This document shows, piece by piece, positions 36,455-44,946 of a stretch of 64,000 nt of DNA. Each line of letters begins with the position of its first letter. The stretch's first letter is position 1. The notes under the pieces are model-generated. The model ran no database searches. It saw only the letters and a list, made by a program, of their open reading frames with translations, and had not been told where the DNA came from. The translations under genes and the position numbers were made by a program. The stretch comes from Xylophilus rhododendri (lineage in GTDB: Bacteria > Pseudomonadota > Gammaproteobacteria > Burkholderiales > Burkholderiaceae_C), in assembly GCF_009906855.1 (NCBI RefSeq), contig NZ_CP047650.1, forward strand, positions 5,518,001 through 5,582,000, given 5' to 3'.

Positions 36455-38337
36455 ACCGCCCAGCAGGCGCAGCCCAGGGCGCCCCAGAAGCCCTTGAGGT
36501 CGGAGATCGGCAGCTTGCTGGTCCAGGCCGTGGCGTGCTGGTGGCCGTGCACACCGCAGCTGCTGGCGCAGGCGCAGGCCGCGGCCATGCGGGCGGCGTT
36601 CTGCAGCGGCGCGGCCTGCTGCTCGCCCCAGGCGCCGTAGCCGCCGAAACGGCGCACCGGCGACCAGTCGGGCATGGCGGGCGGGACCGGCTTGTCGTCA
36701 TGGCTGGCGAAGTCGCCGGCGCCCCAGACCACCTTGCCGCCGACCACGGTCAGCAGCGATGTGGTGTCGGCGATCTCGGACTCGGCGCAGGCATAGAAGT
36801 CGCGGTCCGGCACGATCAGGTCGGCCAGCTGGCCTTCCACGATCTGGCCCTTCTTGCCGACCTCGTTGGAGAACCAGGTGACCTTCTCGGTGTACATGCG
36901 CAGCGCCGTCTCGCGGTCCAGGCAGTTGCGCTGCGGCGTGAGCTGCATGCCGCCCACCGTCTTGCCGGTGATCAGCCAGGACAGGCCGACCCAGGGGTTG
37001 TACGAGGCGACCCGGGTTGCATCGGTGCCGGCCGAGACCTTCACGCCCTTTTCCAGCATGCGCGCCACCGGCGGCGTGGCCTCGGCCGCGCCATGGCCGT
37101 AGCGCTCGACGAAGTACTCGCCCTGGTAGGCCATGCGGTGCTGCACCGCGATGCCGCCGCCCAGCGCCGCGATGCGGTCGATGGACTGGTCGGAGATCGT
37201 CTCGCAATGGTCGAAGAACCAGTTCAGGCCTTCGAGCGGGATCTCCTGGTTCACCCGTTCGAACACGTCCAGCGAGCGGCTGATCGTCTCGTCGTAGGTG
37301 GCGTGCAGGCGCCAGGGCCAGCGGTTCTCGGCCAGCACCCGGATCACGCCTTCGAGTTCGCCTTCCATCTCCGGCGCCATGTCGGGCCGGGGCTGGCGGA
37401 AGTCCTCGAAGTCGGCCGCCGAGAAGACCAGCATCTCGCCCGCGCCGTTGTGGCGGAAGTAGTCGGTGCCCTGCTTGTATTTCGAGGTGGCCGTCCAGTT
37501 CAGGAAATCTTCCTTCTCCTGCTTGGGCTTCTGGGTGAACAGGTTGTAGGCCAGGCGGATTGTGAGCTGGTCCTTCTCGGCCAGCTCCTCGATGACGCGG
37601 TAGTCGTCCGGATAGTTCTGGAAGCCGCCGCCCGCATCGATCGCGCCGGTCACGCCCAGGCGGTTTAGTTCGCGCATGAAGTGGCGGGTGGAATTGAGCT
37701 GGTATTCGTAGGGCAGCTTGGGCCCCTTGGCCAGCGTGGCGTAGAGGATGCCGGCATTGGGCTTGGCCAGCAGCAGGCCGCTGGGGTTGCCGGCGGCATC
37801 ACGCACGATCTCGCCGCCGGGCGGGGCGGGCGTGTCCTTGGTGTAGCCGACGGCGCGCAGGGCGGCGCCGTTGAGCAGGGCGCGGTCGTAGAGGTGCAGC
37901 AGGAAGACGGGTGTGTCCGGCGCCACCGCATTGATCTCCTCGATGGTGGGCAGGCGTTTCTCGGCGAACTGGTGTTCGGTGAAGCCGCCTACCACCCGCA
38001 CCCATTGCGGCGCGGGGGTGATGGCGACCTGGGCCTTGAGCATGGCCATGGCGTCGGCCAGCGAACGCACGCCGTCCCAGCGCAGCTCCAGGTTGAAGTT
38101 GAGCCCGCCGCGGATGATGTGCAGGTGGTTGTCGATCAGCCCCGGCAGCACGCGGCGGCCGCGCAGGTCGATGACCTTTGTGTCGGCGCCGGCCAGCGGC
38201 ATCACCTCGTGGTCCTGGCCCACTTTCAGGAAGCGGCCGTTCTGGATGGCGACCGCGCTGGCGGTGGGCTTGCTCTTGTCGAGCGTGGCGAAGAGCCCGC
38301 GGTGCAGGATCAGTTCGGGAGTGGTGCGATCAGCCAT
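36451..38337 (-). CDS. Amidohydrolase family 3 (YtcJ-like)
   Basis: 628 residues. TIM-barrel amidohydrolase: VLPGLIDNHLHIIRGGLNF gives the first metal His-x-His, THERE follows LHATYDETISRSLDVF, WFFDHCETIS, and KVSAGTDATRVASYNPW gives the catalytic Asp region, then GQLADLIVPDRDFY. The Cys/His-rich C-terminal tail (ACACASSCGVHGHQHAT) is unusual and might bind metal. Substrate unknown. Central gene of an XapX-amidohydrolase-DoxX operon whose members overlap at both ends. Confidence 0.87.
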   Translation of the reverse strand: MADRTTPELILHRGLFATLDKSKPTASAVAIQNGRFLKVGQDHEVMPLAGADTKVIDLRGRRVLPGLIDNHLHIIRGGLNFNLELRWDGVRSLADAMAMLKAQVAITPAPQWVRVVGGFTEHQFAEKRLPTIEEINAVAPDTPVFLLHLYDRALLNGAALRAVGYTKDTPAPPGGEIVRDAAGNPSGLLLAKPNAGILYATLAKGPKLPYEYQLNSTRHFMRELNRLGVTGAIDAGGGFQNYPDDYRVIEELAEKDQLTIRLAYNLFTQKPKQEKEDFLNWTATSKYKQGTDYFRHNGAGEMLVFSAADFEDFRQPRPDMAPEMEGELEGVIRVLAENRWPWRLHATYDETISRSLDVFERVNQEIPLEGLNWFFDHCETISDQSIDRIAALGGGIAVQHRMAYQGEYFVERYGHGAAEATPPVARMLEKGVKVSAGTDATRVASYNPWVGLSWLITGKTVGGMQLTPQRNCLDRETALRMYTEKVTWFSNEVGKKGQIVEGQLADLIVPDRDFYACAESEIADTTSLLTVVGGKVVWGAGDFASHDDKPVPPAMPDWSPVRRFGGYGAWGEQQAAPLQNAARMAAACACASSCGVHGHQHATAWTSKLPISDLKGFWGALGCACWAV

Positions 38338-38605
38338 CGTGACGTTCTTCCAGCGAAGGGTTGGTGGGGGTGCTCTCGGGCAGGCGGCCGAACATGTGCG
38401 GCCTGACCTGCTGGTGCAGCCAGGCGTGCGGGGTATCGCTGCCCTGCCAGAGGTGGCGGGCCAGCGGCGGCAGCTGCTCGCCGACCAGGATGCCCAGCAG
38501 GCCGACCAGCGCGATCACCGGCGGCGCCGGGGAGCGCACATTGATCAGCGCGTAGACGATGCCGACCAGCAGGCCTGCTGCGGCGGAGAGGAGATAGGGC
38601 TTCAT
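38330..38605 (-). CDS. XapX domain membrane protein
   Basis: 91 residues from ATG 38605. Two membrane helices: YLLSAAAGLLVGIVYALINV and APPVIALVGLLGILVGEQLP. The XapX family signature (VGxxYALxxVxSPAPPxxALxGLLGxLxG) is clear; the C-terminal 40 residues extend beyond the domain. XapX proteins very often precede amidohydrolases, as here, with an 8-base overlap. Role unknown. Confidence 0.88.
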   Translation of the reverse strand: MKPYLLSAAAGLLVGIVYALINVRSPAPPVIALVGLLGILVGEQLPPLARHLWQGSDTPHAWLHQQVRPHMFGRLPESTPTNPSLEERHDG

Positions 38606-38692
38606 GGCGAAAAGGCTTTTGAGGGGCGGCGGATGCAAGCTTAGGCAGCCGGCGCGGCGCCGCACAGCCGCTTTGGTGGCAGCGCCGCAGCG

Positions 38693-38743
38693 AAAAAGGC
38701 CGGGGCCTCTCCACCTCTTTCGAGAGAGATCGCCCCGGCCTTT
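38693..38743 (-). terminator. Strong rho-independent terminator behind the pirin gene
   Basis: AAAGGCCGGGGC at 38695-38706 and its exact complement at 38732-38743 form a 12-base perfect stem around a 25-base loop. On the minus strand the stem is followed by T residues, so it ends the pirin transcript (stop at 38752) before the XapX operon. Confidence 0.85.
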
Positions 38744-38751
38744 GCGCTGCC

Positions 38752-39453
38752 TCAGGCCGCCGTGTCCACCAGGATCAGTTCGGCATCGGCCAGCGCCGTG
38801 ACCGTGAAGCTGTCCTGGTCACGGATGGCCGCGCCGTCGCGCGCCTGCAGCGTCACGCCGTCGATCTTCACCTCGCCGCTGGCCGGCACCAGGTAGGCGC
38901 GCCGGCTCTTGCCGATGGTGTAGGTGGTCGTCTCGCCGGCCTTCAGCGTGGCGCCCGAGACGCGGGCGGCGGCGCGGATCGGCAGGGCCTCCTCATCGCC
39001 CGGCAGTCCGCTGGCCAGGGCCACGAATTTGCCGGAGCGGTCGCCCTTGGGAAAGGGCTTGGCACCCCAGGCCGGCGCCTGGCCGCGGCCGTCCGGCAGG
39101 ATCCAGATCTGGAAGATGCGGGTGGTGCCCGGCTCCAGGTTGTATTCCGAGTGGCGGATGCCGGTGCCGGCGCTCATCACCTGCACGTCGCCGGCTTCGG
39201 TGCGGCCCTTGTTGCCCAGGTTGTCCTGGTGGGTGATCGCGCCTTCCCGGACGTAGGTGATGATTTCCATGTCCGCATGCGCATGCGGCGGAAAGCCGGT
39301 GCCGGCGGCGATGGTGTCGTCGTTCCACACCCGCAGCGCGCCCCAGCCCATGCGGGCCGGGTCGTGGTAGCCGGCGAACGAGAAGTGGTGCTTGGCATCC
39401 AGCCAGCCGTGGTTGGCACCGCCGAGGGAGGCATAGGGGCGAGCTTCGATCAT
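38752..39453 (-). CDS. Pirin family protein
   Basis: 233 residues from ATG 39453. A bicupin of the pirin family: FPPHAHADMEIITYV supplies two metal His, and AGTGIRHSEYNLEP the third His and Glu; RIFQIWILPDGRGQAPAW follows. Bacterial pirins oxidise flavonols such as quercetin or sense redox state. It is divergent from a LysR regulator with 100 bases between, the most common pirin context, so induction through that LysR protein is likely. Confidence 0.9.
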   Translation of the reverse strand: MIEARPYASLGGANHGWLDAKHHFSFAGYHDPARMGWGALRVWNDDTIAAGTGFPPHAHADMEIITYVREGAITHQDNLGNKGRTEAGDVQVMSAGTGIRHSEYNLEPGTTRIFQIWILPDGRGQAPAWGAKPFPKGDRSGKFVALASGLPGDEEALPIRAAARVSGATLKAGETTTYTIGKSRRAYLVPASGEVKIDGVTLQARDGAAIRDQDSFTVTALADAELILVDTAA

Positions 39454-39525
39454 GGTCTTTCTCCTGCGTTGAATGTTGCGATGGAGTGACTTTAGGATTC
39501 GCCGAACCATAAGAGAATAGAAGAG

Positions 39526-39545
39526 ATGGAAAACCATTCATTCCA
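39526..39545. promoter_or_regulatory. Nested inverted repeats in pirin/LysR gap, candidate LysR site
   Basis: ATGG-AAAA-CCAT (39526-39537) is nested in TGGAA-N9-TTCCA (39527-39531 and 39541-39545), nine bases before the LysR start codon. Position favours autoregulation by the LysR protein. Confidence 0.35.
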
Positions 39546-39553
39546 AAAACACC

Positions 39554-40483
39554 ATGGCAAGACTTCCTGACCTCGAAGCCTGGGCGATCTTCGCCAAGGT
39601 GGCCGAGACAGGCTCCTTCGCCAGGGCGGCGGCCGAGCTGGGCGTGGCCCAGCCCACGGTGTCCAAGGCGCTGACACGGCTGGAGGCGCGCTTGAAGACC
39701 ACGCTGTTCCACCGCACCTCTCGGCGCATGTCGCTGACGTCTTCCGGCCAGGCATCGCTGGAGCGCGCGGCGCGCATCCTGAGCGAGGGCGAGGCGGTGG
39801 AGGCCGAACTGGGCGAGCAGTCCAAGGCCCTGCGCGGCGCCGTGCGCATCGCGGCGCCCATGTCCTTCGGCCTGGCCCACCTGGCGCCGGCGCTGCCGGC
39901 CTTCATGGCCGAGCATCCGGAGGTGACGCTGGACGTGCACTTCAGCGACGAGCTGATCGACATGGTCGGCGGCGCCTTCGACATCGCCCTGCGCATTTCC
40001 TCGCTGCCCGATTCCAGCCTGCTGGCGCGGCGGCTCTGCGGCGTGCGGCTGCTGCTGGTGGGCTCGCCCGGCTACTTCGAGGCCCATGGCCGGCCGCAGC
40101 ATCCGCGCGACCTGGCATCGCACCGGGCGCTGCGTTACGTACACGCCCGCACGGGAGAGGCCTGGCGCTTCACCCACCGCACGCGGGGCGAGTATTCGCA
40201 GGTCGTGCCTTCGGCCCTGCGGGTGAACAATGCCGACGGCCTGGTGCCGGCCCTGCGCGCCGGCCTGGGCCTGGCGATACAGCCCGAATTCCTGGTGTGG
40301 GAGGACCTGCGCGACGGCATCGTCGAAGCCGCCATGCCCGACTGGCAGCCGCCGCCCATCGCCCTGCACATCGTCACGCCGCCGGGCCGGGCCAAGCCGG
40401 CGCGGGTGCAGGCGCTGATCGAATACCTGGCCGCGCATTTCGCCGCGGCGCCCTGGGCCAAGCCGGAAAAGGCCGTCAGCTGA
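39554..40483 (+). CDS. LysR family transcriptional regulator
   Basis: 309 residues. The N-terminal winged helix is typical: LEAWAIFAKVAETGSFARAAAELGV, AQPTVSKALTRLEARLKTTLF, HRTSRRMSLTSSG. The effector domain begins near residue 90 (LRGAVRIAAPMSFGLAHLAP) and includes FDIALRISSLPDSSLLARRL. It is divergent from the pirin gene, its probable target. The 3' end overlaps the converging EamA-type gene by 8 bases. Confidence 0.92.
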   Translation: MARLPDLEAWAIFAKVAETGSFARAAAELGVAQPTVSKALTRLEARLKTTLFHRTSRRMSLTSSGQASLERAARILSEGEAVEAELGEQSKALRGAVRIAAPMSFGLAHLAPALPAFMAEHPEVTLDVHFSDELIDMVGGAFDIALRISSLPDSSLLARRLCGVRLLLVGSPGYFEAHGRPQHPRDLASHRALRYVHARTGEAWRFTHRTRGEYSQVVPSALRVNNADGLVPALRAGLGLAIQPEFLVWEDLRDGIVEAAMPDWQPPPIALHIVTPPGRAKPARVQALIEYLAAHFAAAPWAKPEKAVS

Positions 40484-41345
40484 AACGCAGGGTGGCCACG
40501 CCCACCACCACCAGCCCGGTGCCGGCGGCCCGCACCCAGCCGAAACGCTCGCCCAGCAGCAGGGTGCCGATGAGGGCGGCGAAGATCACGGAGGTTTCGC
40601 GCAGGGCCGCCACCAGGGCCACCGGCGCATGGGTCATGGCCCAGAGCGCGATGGAGTAGCTGCCCAGCGATGCGGCGGTTCCGCCGATCGCCAGTGGCGC
40701 CCGCCGCCGCATGTAGCCCAGGGCTTCCCGGCGCCGCGGCCCGGCCTGCCACAGGACCAGCGCGGTATAGGGCAGGCCGTCGAACAGGAAGATCGCCGCC
40801 GCGTACGAAAAGGCATCGCCCGAGGCCCGAACGCCCATGCCGTCGATGACGGTGTAGGCCGCGATGATGCAGGCATTGGCCAGCGCGAAACCCAGCGCCT
40901 TGCCCCGGTGTTGGCCGCCGCCGGGCGTGCCCGCCACCCGCGCCAGCCCCACCATCAGCACGCCGGCCGACAGGATGCAGACGCCCGTCCAGGCCTGGCC
41001 CGACAGCCGCTCGCCCACGAATATCGCGCCCACCAGCGCCACCAGCATCGGCGCGGTGCCGCGCATGATCGGATAGGTCAGCCCCAGGTCGCCATGGCGG
41101 TAGGCGCCGGCCAGGGCGATGTAGTAGGCGACGTGGATGGTCCACGACGCGACGATGTAGGGCCAGGCGGCCGCCACCGGCAGGCCGAACCAGATCGCCG
41201 CGGGGATGGCGAAGAGCACGCCCAGGCTGTGCACCAGGGCGGTATCCAGCGACTTGTCGCCGCCCGATTTGATGAGGGCGTTCCAGCCCGCATGCAGCAG
41301 CGCGGCGAACAGGATCGCCAGGACCAGCGGTATGCCGAGCGTCAC
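40476..41345 (-). CDS. EamA-type membrane protein of phosphonate cluster
   Basis: 289 residues from a GTG at 41345 overlapping the stop of the HD gene (GTGA). Ten hydrophobic helices in two EamA repeats, beginning IPLVLAILFAALLHAGWNAL and with RHGDLGLTYPIMRGTAPMLV. Proteins of this kind are recurrent in Burkholderia-type phosphonate loci (the phn_DUF6 group as I recall). It may export an amine or other by-product. Third gene of a regulator-oxygenase-transporter operon. Confidence 0.8.
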   Translation of the reverse strand: MTLGIPLVLAILFAALLHAGWNALIKSGGDKSLDTALVHSLGVLFAIPAAIWFGLPVAAAWPYIVASWTIHVAYYIALAGAYRHGDLGLTYPIMRGTAPMLVALVGAIFVGERLSGQAWTGVCILSAGVLMVGLARVAGTPGGGQHRGKALGFALANACIIAAYTVIDGMGVRASGDAFSYAAAIFLFDGLPYTALVLWQAGPRRREALGYMRRRAPLAIGGTAASLGSYSIALWAMTHAPVALVAALRETSVIFAALIGTLLLGERFGWVRAAGTGLVVVGVATLRFS

Positions 41346-41896
41346 GCCGCGGCCAGCCGGCAGCGCTGCGCGCGGGCCAGGTAATGGGCAAGGTCGGGCG
41401 TGTACAGGCCTTCGACCTTGGCACGGTCGTCCCACAGCCGCAGGCGCACCGCCTCGGCCGCGTTCGGCCGCGCGATGAAGGCCTGGGCTTCATCGGCCGA
41501 GAACACACCGCCCTGCAGCAGCAGGCTGCGCTGCGAATCGGCCGACAGTCCGTCGCGGTATTCGGGCCGGGTGGCGCAGAGGTAGCGCTTGGCATCCACA
41601 TGCCAGCGGATGGCGTCGAGCACCCGTTCGCCGAACAGGCCGCGCAGAAAGGGCAGGGCGGCGAACTGGTGCAGGTCGTCGATGCCGCGCTCGGTCGGTG
41701 TCTCGCCGTGGTCGTGCAGCAGATGGCCCAGGTCGTGCAGCAGGGCCGCCGTCACCAGCTCGTCGTCGGCGCCGTCCTGCTCGGCGAACCAGGCGGTCTG
41801 CAGCGCGTGTTCGGTCTGGGTGACCGGCTCGCCACTGTACTGGGTGGCGCCGTGGCGCGCGAAGAGCAGGGCGATGTCGTCGAAGGCCAGCGCCAT
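41342..41896 (-). CDS. phnZ: HD-domain phosphonate oxygenase, PhnZ-like
   Basis: 184 residues. Residues known to build the mixed-valent di-iron site of PhnZ all have counterparts: Tyr20 and Glu23 (QYSGEP), His30 (TQTEHALQ), His54-Asp55 (LLHDLGH), His76 (DDLHQF), His99 (IRWHVDAKRYL) and Asp156/157 (LWDDRAK). PhnZ cleaves the C-P bond of 1-hydroxy-2-aminoethylphosphonate to glycine and phosphate. The usual partner PhnY, which makes that hydroxylated substrate, is not in the window. The family also contains untested members, so substrate is inferred. Confidence 0.82.
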   Translation of the reverse strand: MALAFDDIALLFARHGATQYSGEPVTQTEHALQTAWFAEQDGADDELVTAALLHDLGHLLHDHGETPTERGIDDLHQFAALPFLRGLFGERVLDAIRWHVDAKRYLCATRPEYRDGLSADSQRSLLLQGGVFSADEAQAFIARPNAAEAVRLRLWDDRAKVEGLYTPDLAHYLARAQRCRLAAA

Positions 41897-41901
41897 GGCG
41901 A

Positions 41902-42639
41902 TCAGGCCTCGGCGGTGCGCCGCGTGGCGCGTTTGCCGGCGGCCGCCGGTGCCGGCGCGGCGGGTTGCTCGCTGTAGTTGTGCAGGGTGCGTTCGCGGCT
42001 GTTCATCACATGGTCGAACATGGCCTGGCCGGCGGCCTCGGCGTCGTGGGCGGCGATGGCCTTGACGATCTGCCGGTGCTCTTTCGTGTAGACCGCCATC
42101 GATTCCACCGTGAGGTTCTTGCGCCGGATCAGCGACAGCTCGCGGATCAGCCGGCGGTAGTGGGCGGTGAACTTGGCATTGCCCGCCAGGCGCAGCAGGC
42201 TGTCGTGGAATTCGAGGTTGTGTCGGTGGAACTCCTGCGCATCGCCGGCCTTGGTGGCCTGGTCCATCGCATCGACCAGCTGGCGCAGGGACTTGGCCTG
42301 GGCGGCGGTGGCGGTCTCGGCGAGCTTGCGGCCGATGTACATCTCCATCACGGCGCGCAGCTCGAAGATCTCCAGCGCCTCGTCGAGCGGGATGTCGCGC
42401 ACGAACACGCCGCGGTTCTTCTCGGTGCGCACCAGGCCGGCCTCGTCGAGCATGCGGAAGGCCTCGCGCACCGGGCCGCGCGATACGCCGAGCTGCGTGG
42501 CGATGGTGATCTCGGTGAGCTTGGCGCCGGGCGCCAGGTCGCCGGCCAGGATCATGCGTTCGAGCTCGTTCTGCACCAGTCCGGCGAGCGAGTTGCCCTG
42601 GAGTTGTGCGATGGCGTCGGTAGGGGTGGAAATGGTCAT
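41902..42639 (-). CDS. GntR/FCD regulator of phosphonate cluster
   Basis: 245 residues from ATG 42639. Winged helix: LAGLVQNELERMILAGDLAPG, LTEITIATQLGVSRGPVREAFRMLDEAGLV. FCD effector domain follows with the metal-binding pattern EFHRHNLEFHDSLLRLAGN and KEHRQIVKAIAAHDAEAA. The last 20 residues are basic (GKRATRRTAEA). It heads the minus-strand genes and is divergent from the binding-protein gene, so it should control both arms. This matches the Burkholderia phosphonate-associated GntR group. Confidence 0.87.
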   Translation of the reverse strand: MTISTPTDAIAQLQGNSLAGLVQNELERMILAGDLAPGAKLTEITIATQLGVSRGPVREAFRMLDEAGLVRTEKNRGVFVRDIPLDEALEIFELRAVMEMYIGRKLAETATAAQAKSLRQLVDAMDQATKAGDAQEFHRHNLEFHDSLLRLAGNAKFTAHYRRLIRELSLIRRKNLTVESMAVYTKEHRQIVKAIAAHDAEAAGQAMFDHVMNSRERTLHNYSEQPAAPAPAAAGKRATRRTAEA

Positions 42640-42672
42640 GGCCGGGTTCCGGAGAAATACCTGTTTTCCAGA

Positions 42673-42689
42673 TTGTCTACGATCTACAA
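42673..42689. promoter_or_regulatory. TTGT-N9-ACAA site, candidate GntR operator
   Basis: TTGT (42673-42676) and ACAA (42686-42689) bracket nine bases in the 154-base gap between the GntR/FCD gene and the phosphonate transporter. TTGT..ACAA symmetry is typical for FCD regulators; an AT-rich tract follows. Confidence 0.45.
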
Positions 42690-42793
42690 AAAACAAACTA
42701 CTAAAACTGGCCCCGATTTTGCTTGGAGGAAATGTCACGAACATGACTTCCACGGGCATCAAAGTCCGCCCGGTTCAACCTCTGGAGCAACGC

Positions 42794-43831
42794 ATGAAAA
42801 TCGCCAGCAAGTCGTTTTGGGCCGCCGCCATCGGGCTCGTGTTCGCCGCCTCCGCCTTTGCGCAGAAGCAGCAGCTGATCGTCTACACCGCACTGGAGAC
42901 CGACCAGCTCAAGGCCTACCAGGAAGCCTTCAACCGCGAGAACCCCAACATCGAGATCAAGTGGGTGCGCGACTCCACCGGCGTCATCACCGCCAAGCTG
43001 CTGGCCGAGAAGGCCAACCCGCAGGCCGATGTGGTGATGGGCGTGGCCGCGACCAGCCTGGCCCTGTTCCAGCGCAACGGCATGCTGGAGCCCTACGCGC
43101 CGCTGAACCTCGACGCGATCATGCCGGCCTACCGCGACAAGAAGAACCCGCCGGCCTGGTTCGGCATGGACGTGTTCGGCGCCACCGTGTGCTTCAACAC
43201 CGTCGAAGCCAAGAAGAAGAACATCCCGATCCCGACCACCTGGAAGGACCTGACCAAGCCCGAATACAAGGGCCAGGTGGTGATGCCCAACCCGGCGTCT
43301 TCCGGCACCGGCTACCTCGACGTGGTGTCCTGGCTGCAGATGTGGGGCGACGAAGGCGGCAAGGGCGGCGGCTGGAAGTACATGGACGCGCTGCACGAGA
43401 ACATCGGCCAGTACACCCACAGCGGCTCCAAGCCCTGCAACATGGCGGCTGCCGGCGAATACGTGGCCGGCATCTCCTTCGAATACCGCGGCCACACCAA
43501 CAAGGCCAAGGGCGCGCCGATCGAACTGGTCTTCCCGAAAGAAGGCCTGGGCTGGGACCTGGAAGGCTTCGCCATCTACAAGGGCACCAAGAAGCTGGAG
43601 GCCGCGAAGAAGCTGGCCGACTGGGCTTCGTCCAAGGACGCGATGCGCCTCTACGGCAAGAACTTCGCCATCACCGCACAGCCGGGCGTGGCGCCCAAGC
43701 TGGCCGGCATTCCGGACGACTACGAGTCGCGCCTGATCAAGCTCGACTTCGACAAGGCCGCCGCCAGCCGCGAGGCGACGCTGGCCGAATGGTCGCGCCG
43801 CTACGACGCCAAGAGCGAGCCCAAGAAGTGA
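42794..43831 (+). CDS. 2-aminoethylphosphonate-type ABC transporter, binding protein
   Basis: 345 residues from ATG 42794 (GGAG upstream). Signal peptide MKIASKSFWAAAIGLVFAAS, cut after AFA. The mature protein resembles the ferric/spermidine-type cluster D binding fold: QLIVYTALETDQLKAYQEAF, NPQADVVMGVAATSLALFQ, WKDLTKPEYKGQVVMPNPAS and SFEYRGHTNKAKGAPIELVFP. This group (PhnS-like) serves 2-aminoethylphosphonate loci. First gene of a six-gene plus-strand operon; its stop overlaps the GTG start of the ATPase. Confidence 0.87.
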   Translation: MKIASKSFWAAAIGLVFAASAFAQKQQLIVYTALETDQLKAYQEAFNRENPNIEIKWVRDSTGVITAKLLAEKANPQADVVMGVAATSLALFQRNGMLEPYAPLNLDAIMPAYRDKKNPPAWFGMDVFGATVCFNTVEAKKKNIPIPTTWKDLTKPEYKGQVVMPNPASSGTGYLDVVSWLQMWGDEGGKGGGWKYMDALHENIGQYTHSGSKPCNMAAAGEYVAGISFEYRGHTNKAKGAPIELVFPKEGLGWDLEGFAIYKGTKKLEAAKKLADWASSKDAMRLYGKNFAITAQPGVAPKLAGIPDDYESRLIKLDFDKAAASREATLAEWSRRYDAKSEPKK

Positions 43832-44946
43832 GCCACGCGCCGGCCCCGGCGATGCGCGCGGACGAGGCCTACCTCGACCTGCGCGGCATCCACAAGCGCT
43901 TCGGCGCCTTCACCGCGCTGCAGAGCATCGACCTGGCGATCCGCAAGGGCGAGTTCGTGTGTTTCCTCGGCCCCTCGGGCTGCGGCAAGACCACGCTGCT
44001 GCGCATCGTCGCCGGGCTGGAGACGCAGACCTCCGGCCGCATCGTGCAGGCCGGCCGCGACATCTCGGTGCTGCCGCCGGCCGGGCGCGACTACGGGATC
44101 ATGTTCCAGTCCTATGCCTTGTTCCCCAACCTGAGCGTGGCGCAGAACGTGGGCTACGGCCTCGTCAACCGCGGCCAGGGCCGGGCGCAGATCGCGGCCC
44201 GGGTGGAGGAACTGCTCGCCCTGGTCGGCCTGCCGGGCAGCGGCGCCAAATACCCGGCGCAGATGTCCGGCGGCCAGCAGCAGCGTATCGCGCTGGCGCG
44301 GGCCCTGGCCACCTCGCCCGGCCTGCTGCTGCTGGACGAGCCCCTGTCCGCGCTGGACGCCACCGTGCGGGTGCGCCTGCGCAACGAGATCCGCGGCCTG
44401 CAGCGCAGCCTGGGCGTGACCACCATCATGGTCACCCACGACCAGGAGGAAGCCCTGTCGGTGGCCGACCGCATCGTGGTGATGAACCACGGCGTGATCG
44501 AGCAGGTGGGCACGCCGATGGAGGTCTACCGCGAGCCGGCCACGCCCTTCGTGGCGCACTTCGTGGGCAAGGTCAACAAGCTGGCGGCGGTGGCCGAGGG
44601 CGAGCGCTGGTTCCGCTGCGGCGACAAGCGTTTCCAGAGCGCGCCCGGCACCGGGGCGGATTTCCGCGCCGGCCGCGAGGTCTCGCTCTACATGCGGCCG
44701 GAAGACCGGGTGGTCGGCGAGATGCCGGCCGACGAGCCGCTGCGCTGCGCCGGCACCGTGCGCGCCATCGAGTTCCTCGGCGGCAACTGCCTGGCCGAGG
44801 TGGATGTGGAGGGCCTGCCGGGCCAGCCGCTGCAGCTCCAGTACTCGCTCAACCAGATGGACGAATTCAATGTGCACGAGGGCGCCCGGGTGAGCTTCGC
44901 GCTGCGCGCCGACCGGCTGCGGGTGTTCCCCGCGGCGAACGCATGA
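43828..44946 (+). CDS. 2-aminoethylphosphonate-type ABC transporter, ATP-binding protein
   Basis: 372 residues from GTG 43828, which overlaps the previous stop (GTGA); an ATG at 43852 is an alternative. Walker A GPSGCGKTT, Q-loop MFQSYALFPNLSV, signature MSGGQQQRIALARAL, Walker B LLLLDEPLSALD and H-loop VTHDQEEA are complete. A TOBE-like regulatory domain (about 265-372) follows, as in CysA/PotA-type ATPases. Partner of the adjacent binding protein and fused permease. Confidence 0.9.
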   Translation: MSHAPAPAMRADEAYLDLRGIHKRFGAFTALQSIDLAIRKGEFVCFLGPSGCGKTTLLRIVAGLETQTSGRIVQAGRDISVLPPAGRDYGIMFQSYALFPNLSVAQNVGYGLVNRGQGRAQIAARVEELLALVGLPGSGAKYPAQMSGGQQQRIALARALATSPGLLLLDEPLSALDATVRVRLRNEIRGLQRSLGVTTIMVTHDQEEALSVADRIVVMNHGVIEQVGTPMEVYREPATPFVAHFVGKVNKLAAVAEGERWFRCGDKRFQSAPGTGADFRAGREVSLYMRPEDRVVGEMPADEPLRCAGTVRAIEFLGGNCLAEVDVEGLPGQPLQLQYSLNQMDEFNVHEGARVSFALRADRLRVFPAANA

